From Deroplatys truncata (taxonomy: Eukaryota > Arthropoda > Insecta > Mantodea > Mantidae), in NCBI GenBank assembly GCA_030765065.1, contig CM060983.1:52450067-52514066 (forward strand): a DNA stretch of 64,000 bases. Reading direction: 5' to 3'. The notes beneath the pieces were generated by a model. It was not told the DNA's origin and did not search any database. It saw only the letters and a list, made by a program, of their open reading frames with translations. This document shows, piece by piece, positions 49,301-61,491 of this stretch (position 1 is the first letter of the stretch; the number at the start of each line of letters is the position of its first letter). The translations under genes and the position numbers were made by a program.

Positions 49301-51687
49301 CTTTAGAATTAACCAGTCACCTTTCAAATATAAATATATCACCCACAGACATGATGGTATCATTTGATGTCACTGCACTCTTCCCAAGCATACCAAAAGA
49401 AGAATTATTACCACTCCTAGAAAATTGGATATTAAACAATGGCACACCTAGAGCACAAACAGAAGATTACCTGAAACTAACAAAATTATGTCTGGACCAG
49501 AATTTCTTTTCATTCCATCACAAAATCTTTAAACAAACCTCAGGCCTAACTATGGGAAACCCCCTTTCACCATTTTTAGCAGAACTATATATGAGCCATT
49601 TTGAATCCCATATTACAAAATCTTTCCCACATCTATTCAAAACCTGGTATAGATATGTAGATGATATTTTTGCTATTGTTCCAAAAAAACTTTCAGAAGA
49701 TGCTTTGAAATTATTAAATTTACAAAAAAGATCTATAAAATTCACAATGGAAAAAGAAGAAAATGGCCAATTACCTTACCTAGACATCAGGATCATCAGA
49801 AATAATGCACACAACAAACTAACGTTTGGCATTTACAGAAAACCAACGCACACAGAAAACTACATTAAAAATAATAGCTACAATCCTACAAGCCACAAAC
49901 ATGCAATTTTAAACAGTATTACAAACAGGTTAGTACATATACCAATGGAGAAAGAGGAATACCAGAAAGAATACCAACACATTATCAACATAGCCACTAT
50001 GAATGGATACCAGAAAAAAACAATAGATAAGAAGATAAAAAGGTTTGAAAGACAGGAATACATCCAACAAATGACTACATTACTCAGACAACAAAAACCA
50101 CAAGCATATAGAAAATTCACTTATCACCCTTGGACACATCATAAATTTCAAAGGATTTTCAAAAAATACAACATCACCCTGTCTCCACAGAATAACCACA
50201 ACATACAGAAACTACTATGCAACAGAACAAAAGATCCTATCCCCAACGATAAATCAGCTGGTATATATCAAATTGATTGTAATGAATGTAACCTGGTATA
50301 TATAGGAAGAACAAAAAGAAATCTTGAAATAAGACTTAAAGAGCATATGAGATGCATTTACCAAAAGCAGCAAGATAAATCAGCAGTAGCACATCATTTC
50401 TGGTCTTCAAACCATGATATCACTCCAAACATAAAACTCTTAAAACCGATCAACAGCAGCAATGAATTGGACATCTGGGAAAAAATACATATTGTCAAAC
50501 ACAGGAATCACCTAATGAATTTTGAACTGCCGCCACCCAACAGCCTTTGGAGGTTCATCAGCCCAGCACCAGAGAACACCACAAACCACACACATCCCCC
50601 AGGCGATGACCGGCAAATATCAGTTGAGAGAGAATGCTGACGATGGGGACAAGCCGTCTCCCGAAACGCATTCAAGTAAGATTATCATAGTGATGTAGTG
50701 TAACAACCCTCAACTCTCTATTTTAAATTATGACACATCACTGTTACAAGCTTCTAAATCTTCAAAAATTGAGCTAGTGTAATTTGTTTACCCAACTGTC
50801 AAGAGATTCATTGAATCTTCTTCTATTGAAGACTTACGTACCACAAGGACTTCAGGAGTCCAGTAAGAGAATGAATACATCGAAACCCACTCCGGAAGCA
50901 AAAAATAATGGCCAGGGGATTAAATGTATCCGCCGAATCCATGTCTCGGATTATCAGAGAAGACCTTCATATGAGAGCTTATCGACGGTCACTGGGACAT
51001 TTGTTAACCTCGAACCTAAAGAAGATCAGGTACGAAAGATCAAAGAGGCTCTTACAGTGGCATGCTCCATGAAAATATCCTCTTCCAAGATGAAAAAATT
51101 TTCACGGTGGAGAAGTACAATAAGCAAAATGATAAAATATATGCATGGAGCTCAGAAGAAGCTAAAATATCAGTCCCCCGTGTCCAGAGAGGGCACCACC
51201 CAGCATCAGTGATAGTTTGGTGGGGTGTGTCACATCAAGGAGTAACATCTCTCCATTTCTGCAAACAAGGAGTAAAAACAGGAGCCAGACAGTACCAAGA
51301 GGACATCCTAGAGAGAGTTGTGAAAACACCACACTCTTCAATGGAAGCCATTGGGTCTTTCAGCAAGAGTCGGCCCCAGCTCACAAGGCTAGAACAACTC
51401 AAGCATGACTCAGGGACAATGTTCCAGAAGACTGGCCCTGTGGCAGCCCAGACCTGAGCCCACTGGACTATAGGATTTGGGATATCTTGGAGAGTAAGGC
51501 CTGTGCTAAACCTCACTCCAGTTTAGAATCTCTAAAGCGAGATCTCGTAAAGGCAGCACTGGATTCCTCTATATGTTATCCATGCTGCATAGCTGACTGG
51601 CCTGAAAGATTAAGATCCTATGTAAAAGCCAGAGGTGATTATTTTGAATGACTTATAGCGTAAGAAATGCTCATAAGTCATTGAATT

Positions 51688-51740
<53 letters not shown>

Positions 51741-53692
51741 CATTTTTGTGTCTCTTATTTTAAGACATACCGCTTCTTAATCGTAGGACAGAACTTATGA
51801 CTGGACTGTGTAAACACTAGCTCCTTCCAGTAGCTAAAACCCTACCTGCTTGGAAGGGCACTCCCACTCCCTAGCTAAAACGTCACTAAACAGACAGTAT
51901 ATAACTTCTACACATTATTCTTCCAAAAGCTTATTTTTCTATGGATTTCATGCTAATCAAGCTAATCCTTTGCAGAAATGTTTCCATTACACATTTTGCT
52001 TAGATACAAGGTGGATTGACGAAACTGAATTGATAGCCAGATGTTTTAAAGCAGGTTGTTACATGCTGGTTTTAAAATTCCATACTCCTTCTATGACATT
52101 GTGAGAAATAGCTGAATAAAAAAAACACTTTACGGATATTTTAGAAATGGCTGATGCCATATAAGTTTTTTGAAGTATATTGTGTATTTACAATTTCTGT
52201 GTAGTACACTTTTGTCTATCTCTCAAACAAAATTTTACAAAATTCCTTTTGAATGGAAAGGACTTTACAGGCTATTCCCAGAAAATTCAAGATATACAGA
52301 GTAAGTCAAAATGATGGATCCGATTTCCTAAATTTATTCTGTGAAGTGTAATGAACATATCATAATGTGAGAGATGTGCAAAGGAAGGTAAACTCTCAAA
52401 GTTAAGTTACCCGCATGTTTTCGTTTTCTACCGCTACCGCTAGTGTGCACAGATAGCAGTTAAAGAAAATGGTGGTGACTGGAGAACAGAAATCGTTCTG
52501 TGTGCTTGATTACCATGTAAACAACTCTGTGATTAGTGTTTAACAGCATTTCCGCACCAAGTATGGAAGAGACCCACCTACTGGAAAGGCCATTTGCAAG
52601 TGGTATGCAACATTCAGAGATACGGACTGCATATGTAAGCAAAAATCGACTGGCCGTCCTTTGACTAGGGAAGAGACAATGGAACATGTACACACTTTTT
52701 CGTGCAGTCCACAGAAGTCAACCTACCAGGCAGCGAAAGAACTTGAGCTGCCGCAGAAAACTGTATGGCGGATTCTGAGGAAACGTTTACAAATGAAACC
52801 CTACCGCTTACAACTGGTACATGCCCTAAAACCACTGATTATGGTGTTCGAGCATCCTTCTGTGCTGATTTTCTCGCATTAATGGAAGAGAATGGGTTAT
52901 CCAAAGAGGTAATTTTCAGTGATGAAGCGACTTTTCACCTTTCCAGGATTGTGAATAGACACAACGTAAGGGATTTGGGGAACTGCTAATCCCCATAAAG
53001 TTGTGGAACACCAACGCAATTCTCCCAAGTGAATGTGTTTTGTGCCATTTCCCATGAAAAGATTTATGGGCCCTTTTTCTTCTGTGAACGGACATGCTTT
53101 TCTTGATATGCTGCAACAATGGCTCCTTCCACAGATCGAAGAGGATAGTGCAGATTTCATTCCTCAACTGAATGGTGCACCCCCCCCCCCCCCCCGCATT
53201 ACAATGGCAGCTTTCGGAATCATCTCAATGAGGCATTGAAACAATGCTGGATAGGCCGTGCATCTCAAAAGGATCGAAATCTCATTCCCCCAACTTGACC
53301 CCGTGTGATTTCTTCTTGTGGGGTTATGTAAAGGATCATGTTTATGTACCACCACTTCCAACAACATTGGATAACCTTTGTGTCAGCATCACAGCAGCCA
53401 TTGCAGAGATTCACCACAACATACTACACATGGTTTGGCAGGAGTTAGACTATAGGCTTGATGTGTGTCGTGTTACGCGAGGTGCTCACATAGAACATTT
53501 GTGATATGATTAAAAAAAACTTTGAGAATTTACCTTTCTTAGCACATGTCTCACATTATGATATGTTCATTAGATTTCACAGAATAAAGTTATGAAATTG
53601 GATCCATCATTTTGACTTACCCTGTATATTATAACCGTAATATAAATATTTTAAATATATGGTCACACACACACCCACACACCCACCCCCCC

Positions 53693-53745
<53 letters not shown>

Positions 53746-56700
53746 TACACACATTACATACATATACATGCACACTTTTTTCTAAAACAGTTTTTTTACT
53801 TTCTCTACTATGTATAGTACGTAAGGGAAGTATTGTATTCCACCCAAAAATTTGATATCGAGATTTCACCGTAAATACATGTTTTGAGGCCCCCTGAATC
53901 CAAAAAAAGCATTTTTGGAAACATGTCTGTGTGTGTGTCTGTGAACAGCATAACTCAGACACGAACAGTCGGATAAACACCAAACTTGTTATTTAGGTTC
54001 AGTATCTTCCAGAGATGCGACACGAAGGTTTTCAAGAAAATCCCCCCCACCCCAGACTACCCTTTACATGGAACATTTTTCGAAAATGTTAATTTTCTCA
54101 AAAATGGGATTTTGATTAAAATATTATATGTTTAAGATATTTTCATGACAAATGAAATGTATATCTCGAATTTTCTGGGAATGTCTCCAAAAGTATTCTT
54201 CATTGTGAACGACTTTTGCATAACTGGTAAACCATAAGAGATAGACAAAATTTTACTACACGAAAAATGTATATCGCATTAAAATACACAATTTATGTCA
54301 TATACATTTTTTTTTGTTGAGTGAACCATTTTCGAGATATTGCTTGTTATTCCCTTAAATTGTCCAATACTTATACTTTTTCTCAAATTTGTTATTCATT
54401 TTTCTTGTCCTGGTAATGCAAAGACACTGCAATACTCCACATAGCAACCAGCTCTTAAAATATTTGACTATCGCTTAAAGCCTACCAATTCCCCTTGCAT
54501 CTACAAGAAAATTAGCAATAAGATTAACATGAAGCATATGGAGAATAAGCGTTTGTAAAAATAGTTTGTACAAAAGTAGAGAAAGTCATGTGAGTGTAAC
54601 ACATCAGATTTTTTTTTTACTCAAGGGGCCTCAAAACATGTACTTCCAGTGAAATCTAAACATTAATTTTTTGGGTGGAATGCAATGCTTCCTCTACATA
54701 TTACGTACACAGTAGAAAAAGTAATAATATTTTAATACAAAAGAAAAAAAAAACTCACTGAGCCAAGAATGAAAACTACTTTGAAGAAAATCCTGTAGAG
54801 TGCTTTCCATATATGTCTGGAAAACTAATAACAATTCACTCAGTTTTATAAATTTATCACAAACTATGTCACAATTGTTGTGCAAGCATCAATCTGCTTA
54901 CCTATAAACACTGGACCAGGATCATCTGGCATCCTGACGTCTACAGACTTGACCACTGTTCCATCAGCAAGTGTTACATCCTCCCCTGCTTTAAGTTTGC
55001 CAAGTAGAGGACCAGCAGGAACACCTTTGTCCACACATTTACCCAGACATAAAGCACCGGGTCTTGGTTTCAGTCTGCATATGTAACACATTGCCACAGG
55101 TTCTATACTTTTTATCACAATTTTTGGCTTCTTCCTTCCTGAAAAATAAATGAGTTATTTTATGAAATACTGGAGAAAACAAATGACATTTTCATTGCAA
55201 TACCAATTCCATGCAGAAAGTTCTCAGGCACCCTTTTGAACTGGATTTATTTGCACATCTCAATTATATAGGCTTTTATACACAATTTGTTTCTATATAC
55301 TCAGTACAAGTTTTCTGGTAATTCTTTATGTGCTTTAAAGATTAAAAACATAAATAGAAATGTCAGAAATAGATGACATCATTAACCTTACAGAATTATG
55401 CACTAGACATAACTTCTTCACATTTAATCATAAATTCTACAAACAATCAAAAGGACTAGCAATGGGAAGCCCATTGTCCCCCATTCTGGCAGAACTATAT
55501 ATGAGGCCACCTTGAAGTCCACATAGTGAAAGCTTTCCCCTACATATATAAATTTTGGCGGAGATATGTTGATATTCTTTCCATCATACCACAGAAACTA
55601 ACAGAAGACGCTTCGAAACTGTTGAACCTTCAGGACAACAGCATTAAATTCACAATCGAAATTGAAGAGAACACCACCTTACCCTTCCTGGACCTTATTA
55701 TAACCAGAGATCAAAATAGCTTTAAATTCGGTATACATAGAAAACCCACACATGTGGACAACTACATAAAGAAAAATGGTTGCAACCCAACTTCGCACCA
55801 ACTAGCCGCCTTTAGAAGTTTAATCCACCGGTTGCATAGCGTCCCCTTGAGCAAAGAAGAATTTTTAAAAGAACAATAACATATAGAAAAAATAGCAATA
55901 ACTAATGGATTCAACTCAGATCTCATAAGCAACATGATAAACAAGAAGAAAAAGCTCAAGGCAATTTCACATTCCACCACTCAAACACCTCTCTCAAACA
56001 CAAATTGGAAATACAAGAAATTCACATACCACCCTTGGGCCTTTAAAAAATTGAACGAATCTTCAACAAATTTAACATTCGACTAGCTCCACAGAACAAA
56101 TTCAGCTTGAAGAACTTACTAAACACACCTCTCAAAAATACCATCCCAAACACATTAAAATCCGGATCAGTTGTGAGGAATGTGAGAAACACTACATAGG
56201 AAAAACTAAAAGAAACTTGGAAACCAGACTCAAGAAACACCAAAGAAACATAAAACTAAAACAAATAGAGAAATCCGCTGTATCACACCATTTTTGGACA
56301 GAAAACCACAACATTGGCCAAAGTATATAAAGTTGTTAAAACCCCTCACCACACCAATAGAATTGAACATCTGGGAAAAAATACACATCATCAAAAACAG
56401 CAACAACGTCATTAATTTTGAAATCCCGTCTGTAAGCAATGTGTTAAAACTTTGTGCCCCCAACACCAGATGGCAACAGGGTCAGAATTCGCAGGATGAG
56501 GAAGAAGAGGACAAGGGAGAAAGCGACTCTTAGTCACCCAGTCACTGATGATGAGAACGAATGCCCTCGAAAACGTTTCCTGTTTTATGTAACTTTAATT
56601 AGTGAAGGTGAGTGTAAAAAAGTGACTCAATCTACATCTTTATGTGCTACCTCAGCTTGCCATTCCCTAGGCCTTTTACCCCTGCTGGGTAGCCCTTTGG

Positions 56701-59700
56701 GCAATGCTGCTCCCAACCTCTCCCTTTACCACTTAACATCACTAAACCATACCAATTTTTGAGAACTAAAATGGCAAAAAACACATGAAGGTTGGCAAGA
56801 AGGAGATGCAGTCCACTTTTGCTAGAGGAACAGAAGTGGCATATGCGGGGGAAGTTGTATTTGCAGAAAGGTCTGGAAGTGAAACTGAAACAGATCCTGG
56901 GAGAGGTGAAGTCACATGATTAAGCAGCCAATGAAAATGCAGAGGTAAAAGGGGGCATACAATTTTGAGTTTATGCAAACTAGAACTTGTTAATTAGTTA
57001 TCGTGCATTTGCAATTCCATTTTAATCCTCAATAATTTGCTAAGGTGAATTCCGGTAATACCAGATTCTTAAAGCATACCATTTGTCAATCACACTACCA
57101 CATGTAGTGGATGACGGAACTTTGTATTGGTTAATGTTTGTGTATTACAAAATGTATTTACATTTTAAAGTTATTTATCTGTTGCAGAATTTCATAACAT
57201 TATGATATGATAGTTATGACGTACATGCATTAGCCTAAGTTTATTTCAACAGAAATTATGCTGTAATCCCGATTACAACATGTATTTACATTTTAAGATT
57301 ATTTACCTATTGGTTATGATGTAATAGTTATGTGGCATTAGCCTAAGTTTATTTCATTAGAAATTATGTTTTGCCATTTTAAAGGAATATAGCAGTTCCT
57401 GCCTTCTTCTTCCTCTCTGAGGAATGGCTTATGTAATGCCAACAAAATTCTTATTCCATACTACTATGTATGCATGATTTTAGGAAATTAAACTTTCCAA
57501 AGGTTGCCTGCCTGGCATTACAAAACCATAGGAAAGATTGGGAGCAACATTACTGCCCTTAGTCCAACTTTAACCTTCTATATAGTTTCCACCCCTTCTT
57601 CTCTTCTTACATCCCTTACTTTCCTTGTCCATTTTTCTTTTGCTTTCCTTAAAAGCTCCCCTATGTTTCTGATTTTCTTTTCCTCTTTTCTTGTTAACAT
57701 TTTTTTAACAAAAAATCATGACATAAATCCAGAACCAAAACTATTAAAACACATAACAGGAAAGCAAGGATTGCCAACAAATTTTCATCTGGAAAAATAA
57801 GAACCAGTCTACAATTTCAAAATTCTCCAAAGTGAACTGTTGTGCAAGTGCCTAGAACTACTACCAGAACAGTCTGCAGACGGATCAGTTTCACCACCCA
57901 AGATCAGTTGATATCCAGTTGACAATGGAAGAAACTACTCTGTATTCACTCTTAGGTTGATCCGCGTCAAAACAAACCCCAGGTGACCAGTGCACCGCTA
58001 TAATGTATCCTTCCACCATTCGCACTTTCAGACCATATGGCGAGTACAAGCGGCACGTAGTGCAAAAAAGAACAGAGTCCTTATTTCGACAACTGAAACG
58101 GTGACTAGTATATTCTGTTAAGGGTTAAAGGTGATAAGATTGATAGTTGCAACAAAACAAACGTTTGCAGTTATAATAATAGTTAATTCTAAAATAAATG
58201 AGCAAAAAATAAAGTAACAGGTATGCGATAACTTAATTTATTATTTTTCTGGAAGCAGCACTTTATATTAACTGTTGGCGGCTCATTTTAAAAAAGAAAT
58301 TGTACACTGTTACGCGAATTGCATTCTTCTCAAAATCACTACATTCTTGCATCGCATACTTTTTTTTCTTTTTTTTTTCCCCGGGTGTAACCACTTTTGC
58401 CGTTTCAGATTTTTCTGCACAAGCACTATTTATACTTGTACTCGAAACATCGTTGAACTCGGAAGTTAATTTCACCATTTCTTTTGCAGAAAGTGTTGGA
58501 TATTTCTCACATAACTTATAATAAACATTCAACACTATTATTTTTTCACCACTATTCAATGGTTTACCGGCTAATGCTTTATGTAATTTGACAAAAACAC
58601 AAGCACGAATTCACCGTCCTCCATGATACTGAACACAACTACTAGCTTCTGGCTGTAAACAATATTCTACGCTACCCGGATGTCAGGTGACTCATACGAA
58701 TTGCATCATGGGACTTGTAGCACTGCTTTACGGTATAAATCAGTGTTAAATAAAACCTTAGGTATTTGTATAGAATATTCTACTATTTAAGGATAAATTT
58801 ATTCTAAAATTCAGAGATTAGCATGGGACTACTTTCCTGGGCGCATTGCTACCGTGTTGCACCACGGTGCACTGACCACATGGGTTTGTTTTGCCGCGGA
58901 TCAACCTAAGAGTGAATATAGTTTAGCCTCCTGAACATGTTTCAGGAAATTTAAAAATGGAGTGTTGTTTCATGTCATTAATCGACTCAGTTTTTTTTAC
59001 TCTTAATTCATTTAAGCAAAACCATCACCAACTTCCAGTATTTGAAGGGAAATTATTTACCATTGCTGTCCTCTTTAATTTTCTTCAGCTTTCGCTTGCC
59101 TTCATGTGCATAGTAATCCACATCATCTTCACTGTCTTCGTGCTGGACTTCACCAGATGCGGAAGCCGTGTGATTCTCAGCACCAGTGCCGTTATCCATT
59201 ATTGTACTACTTTTAACTGGTACATAATGGACCGTCATAACAGGATCATCAAAAGGTTGTGAGGGTTTACATTCTGCCATCTTTACTGATAGTTCTTTCA
59301 GAACAACAAACCTCCGAGTGGCAGCAAATATTTCATCCTGTAAACAAAATTATTCCTGCAGTAGATTTCAGAGATTACATTGTTTATTATATTCTTTGAA
59401 CTCACAACTAAGCAAACAGAAACTGTATTACTATACTATTTTTACTTCACTTATTTAAAAGACATACAGGAACTACAGGGAGAGCCAAAATACTACGAAC
59501 CAGCTGCGCAGTGTTTTTCCTGTCCACGTCCTCAGCACTCGTTGCTGTCTGCTGCTATCATAGAAAGGCGCGGATGAAATCATACAACATTTTTAAAACT
59601 ACTTTTAAAGGCTTTACTTAACAACTTTATGAAAGTGTGTTTGAGGTCAGAAATATTAGTAGAGATTTGTGGTCTCCTCGGTCCCCCGAACTAACCCCCT

Positions 59701-61427
59701 GCGATTTCTATCTCTGGGGTAACTTAAAACAAAGTGTACAAGACAAACCCACAAACCCTGGAAGAATTAAAACAAAATATCCGCCAGGAAATGGCCAGCA
59801 TTTCTCAACGTGAACTACAGCGAGTGATGGATAGTTTCCTAAAGAGGTGCCAAAAAATGTATGGACGACGACGGTGGCCAGTTTCAGTTTCTCCTTTCAT
59901 AAAGTAGGTAAGTAAAGCCTTTAAAAGTAGTTTTAAAAATGTTGTATGGTTTCATCTGCGCCTTTCTATGATAGCAGCAGATGGCAACGAGCGCCGAGGA
60001 CGCAGACAGGAAAAACAGTGCGCAGTTGGGTCGTAGTTTTTTTGGCTCTCTCTGTAGTTCCCATGTTTACTGTAACTGCCTGTCAGCAGGCTTGTGCCAT
60101 CAGGCACAACTGCAAACCAGTACTTTAATGAAAGGATTATAATGAGCTTTACTTCACATGACAGGATGTGATGTGAAGTCAAATAATGCTGCTAAACTGA
60201 AGGTCTAATTGGGATGTACTTAAATTAACATAACAGGAATGACTCTAGAGTTGTTTTTATTACTTCATGCTATTGCTTCATGTTGATTAGTTCTAATTAT
60301 CATGAAACATCAAACTTAATGTAATGGGAAGGAAAAGATTGACATTGCCAAACTGTTAAGTTATGTCATGTTAAATTAATCCTAAATAGCTCCACTTAAT
60401 ATAATGTGTTAGATTTTCACATTGTATTGCATTGAGATAAGTCACACTACACTCATTGTAATCCCGGCTTTAGTAGGCTCAGTCCAGGTTTTTATTAAAC
60501 CCTATAGCGCTGCAGCCCATGCAGGGCCTTGGCCTACCAACCCGACTGCCAGCCTCATGCCCACATATGCATGGCAGAGATGGGCCATCATCCAAACAAT
60601 AAGTGGAGGAGATGTGGCCAGTATCATGCTAACCCCAGCTGGAATGTTGGCTCGTTAAGGCTGGGGTCACTACCTATCGAGGCTATTGCAGCACCTCACT
60701 TTCCTCACAATGCTGAGTGGGCGCCTATCCTATACCTGGGACTTAAAATCTGCACACACCGTGAGTGGGATCAAACCCGAGTGCATTCCATAGCCAGGAA
60801 CCAGAGCACCACACTCCAGCCCATTGTGCTATGATGCAGGACAGTCCAGGTTTACACCCTATGCTAATTTACCATAAACAGTTAGAAAGTCACAGGCAAC
60901 ATAACAAATTCACACCAACAATTACTACAATAAGTGTTAAAAATGATTACTTAGATTGCAAATGCATTCATTGTATCAATATTTTGTCAGTTTTTCTTCA
61001 TTCAACATGTAGCACTGTTGAAGTTATGCTTTTTTTTTTCAGCACATAAACATCCTTTATTCACAATATTATGTATAGCTGCCCTGCCAGCAAAAGTAAT
61101 ATATGGAAACTTACGATACAATTTTGTCTGATATTTTCTTGCAGAAGAGTATCCCACACTGCCATCATACAGAAAAATAGCGTGTTGTAAGGTATTTTCA
61201 ATCACCAGCACGCAAAGCATTATATCCTAAACTTCTGTTTCCAGCAACTGCCAGAACTTAACTGATAATACTAACATAATGAGCTTGAACATGAACGTAG
61301 CAATACACGTGGCAACTGTCGTTCAGTCCGAGGAACTTGCCCAGACAGTGTATTCCAGAGATGGCAAACCCATGACACCACGATTTGAGTGTCATGCCAC
61401 ATAAACTCATTATTTTGGTTGTTGTTG

Positions 61428-61491
<64 letters not shown>

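Larger units (their letters stand above)
46218..50785. mobile_element. Head-to-head Penelope-like pair with target duplication
   Basis: Two nearly identical PLE copies form an inverted repeat: left arm 46224-48477, right arm 48478-50730, 5' ends meeting at the centre with only about 6 unpaired bases. The 12-bp repeat CTAGTGTAATTT (46218-46229, 50774-50785) flanks the whole pair, and 43 bp of one-sided tail (50731-50773) separate the right arm from its repeat. The pair therefore entered the Tc1-like element as one unit. Confidence 0.92.
46154..51651 (+). pseudogene. Tc1-like transposase, split by the PLE insertion and frameshifted
   Basis: MEWGVNENRIAVIALYKYD precedes the insertion (to 46229). 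After 50786 come pieces LNVSAESMSRIIREDLHMRA, LFQDEKIFTVEKYN (first Asp), ASVIVWWGVSHQGVTSLHFC, VFQQESAPAHKA (second Asp changed to Glu) and SPDLSPLDYRIWDILES (third Asp), ending at 51651. Several frameshifts; dead even without the insertion. Confidence 0.88.
46016..51810 (+). mobile_element. Tc1-like element, about 1.24 kb, split by the PLE pair
   Basis: The left end CACAGTCAAATCATAAGTTC and the complement of the right end GAACTTATGACTGGACTGTG are inverted repeats. TA flanks at 46014-46015 and 51811-51812. Its own sequence is 46016-46229 plus 50786-51810. This is the third layer of the nest. Confidence 0.88.
45863..51897 (+). mobile_element. Small TIR element (second layer of the nest)
   Basis: CTGCCTGTTCAGCAGTGGTT at the left and the complement of CACTAAACAGACAG at the right are diverged inverted repeats, both continuing to TTTAGCTAG. 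TA flanks at 45861-45862 and 51898-51899. Without its insertion it would be about 240 bp and non-coding. Confidence 0.7.
52297..53624 (+). mobile_element. Mariner-like transposon, 1328 bp, with TA duplication
   Basis: TIRs of about 45 bp (CAGAGTAAGTCAAAATGATG left; the complement of CATCATTTTGACTTACCCTG right, then TTTATTCTGTGAA shared) are flanked by TA at 52295-52296 and 53625-53626. Inserted in the family A copy that also holds the PLE nest. Confidence 0.94.
45811..53660 (+). repeat. Outermost family A copy of the intron 4 nest (split)
   Basis: Family A text is seen at 45811-45860 (GATGTGTTACATTCACATGA, CTTTCTCTA), 51900-52296 (ATTTTTCTATGGATTTCATG, ATTCCCAGAAAATTCAAGATATA), and possibly just after 53625. 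Between the pieces are the TIR element, Tc1-like element, PLE pair and mariner listed separately. Confidence 0.72.

Noticed and set aside
55526..55879. Host gene with a reverse-transcriptase-like domain (telomerase)
   Set aside because: The motifs, GIY-YIG continuation and frame breaks fit a decayed Penelope-like element.
60750..60841. tRNA gene on the minus strand
   Set aside because: Only the promoter-box regions resemble a tRNA; it is the head of a SINE with a 12-bp target duplication.
61002..61220. Possible extra RNase Z exon (LCVLVIENTLQHAIFLYDGS...)
   Set aside because: Exons 2 and 3 join directly in phase and match the expected protein without it, and the piece does not resemble ELAC2.
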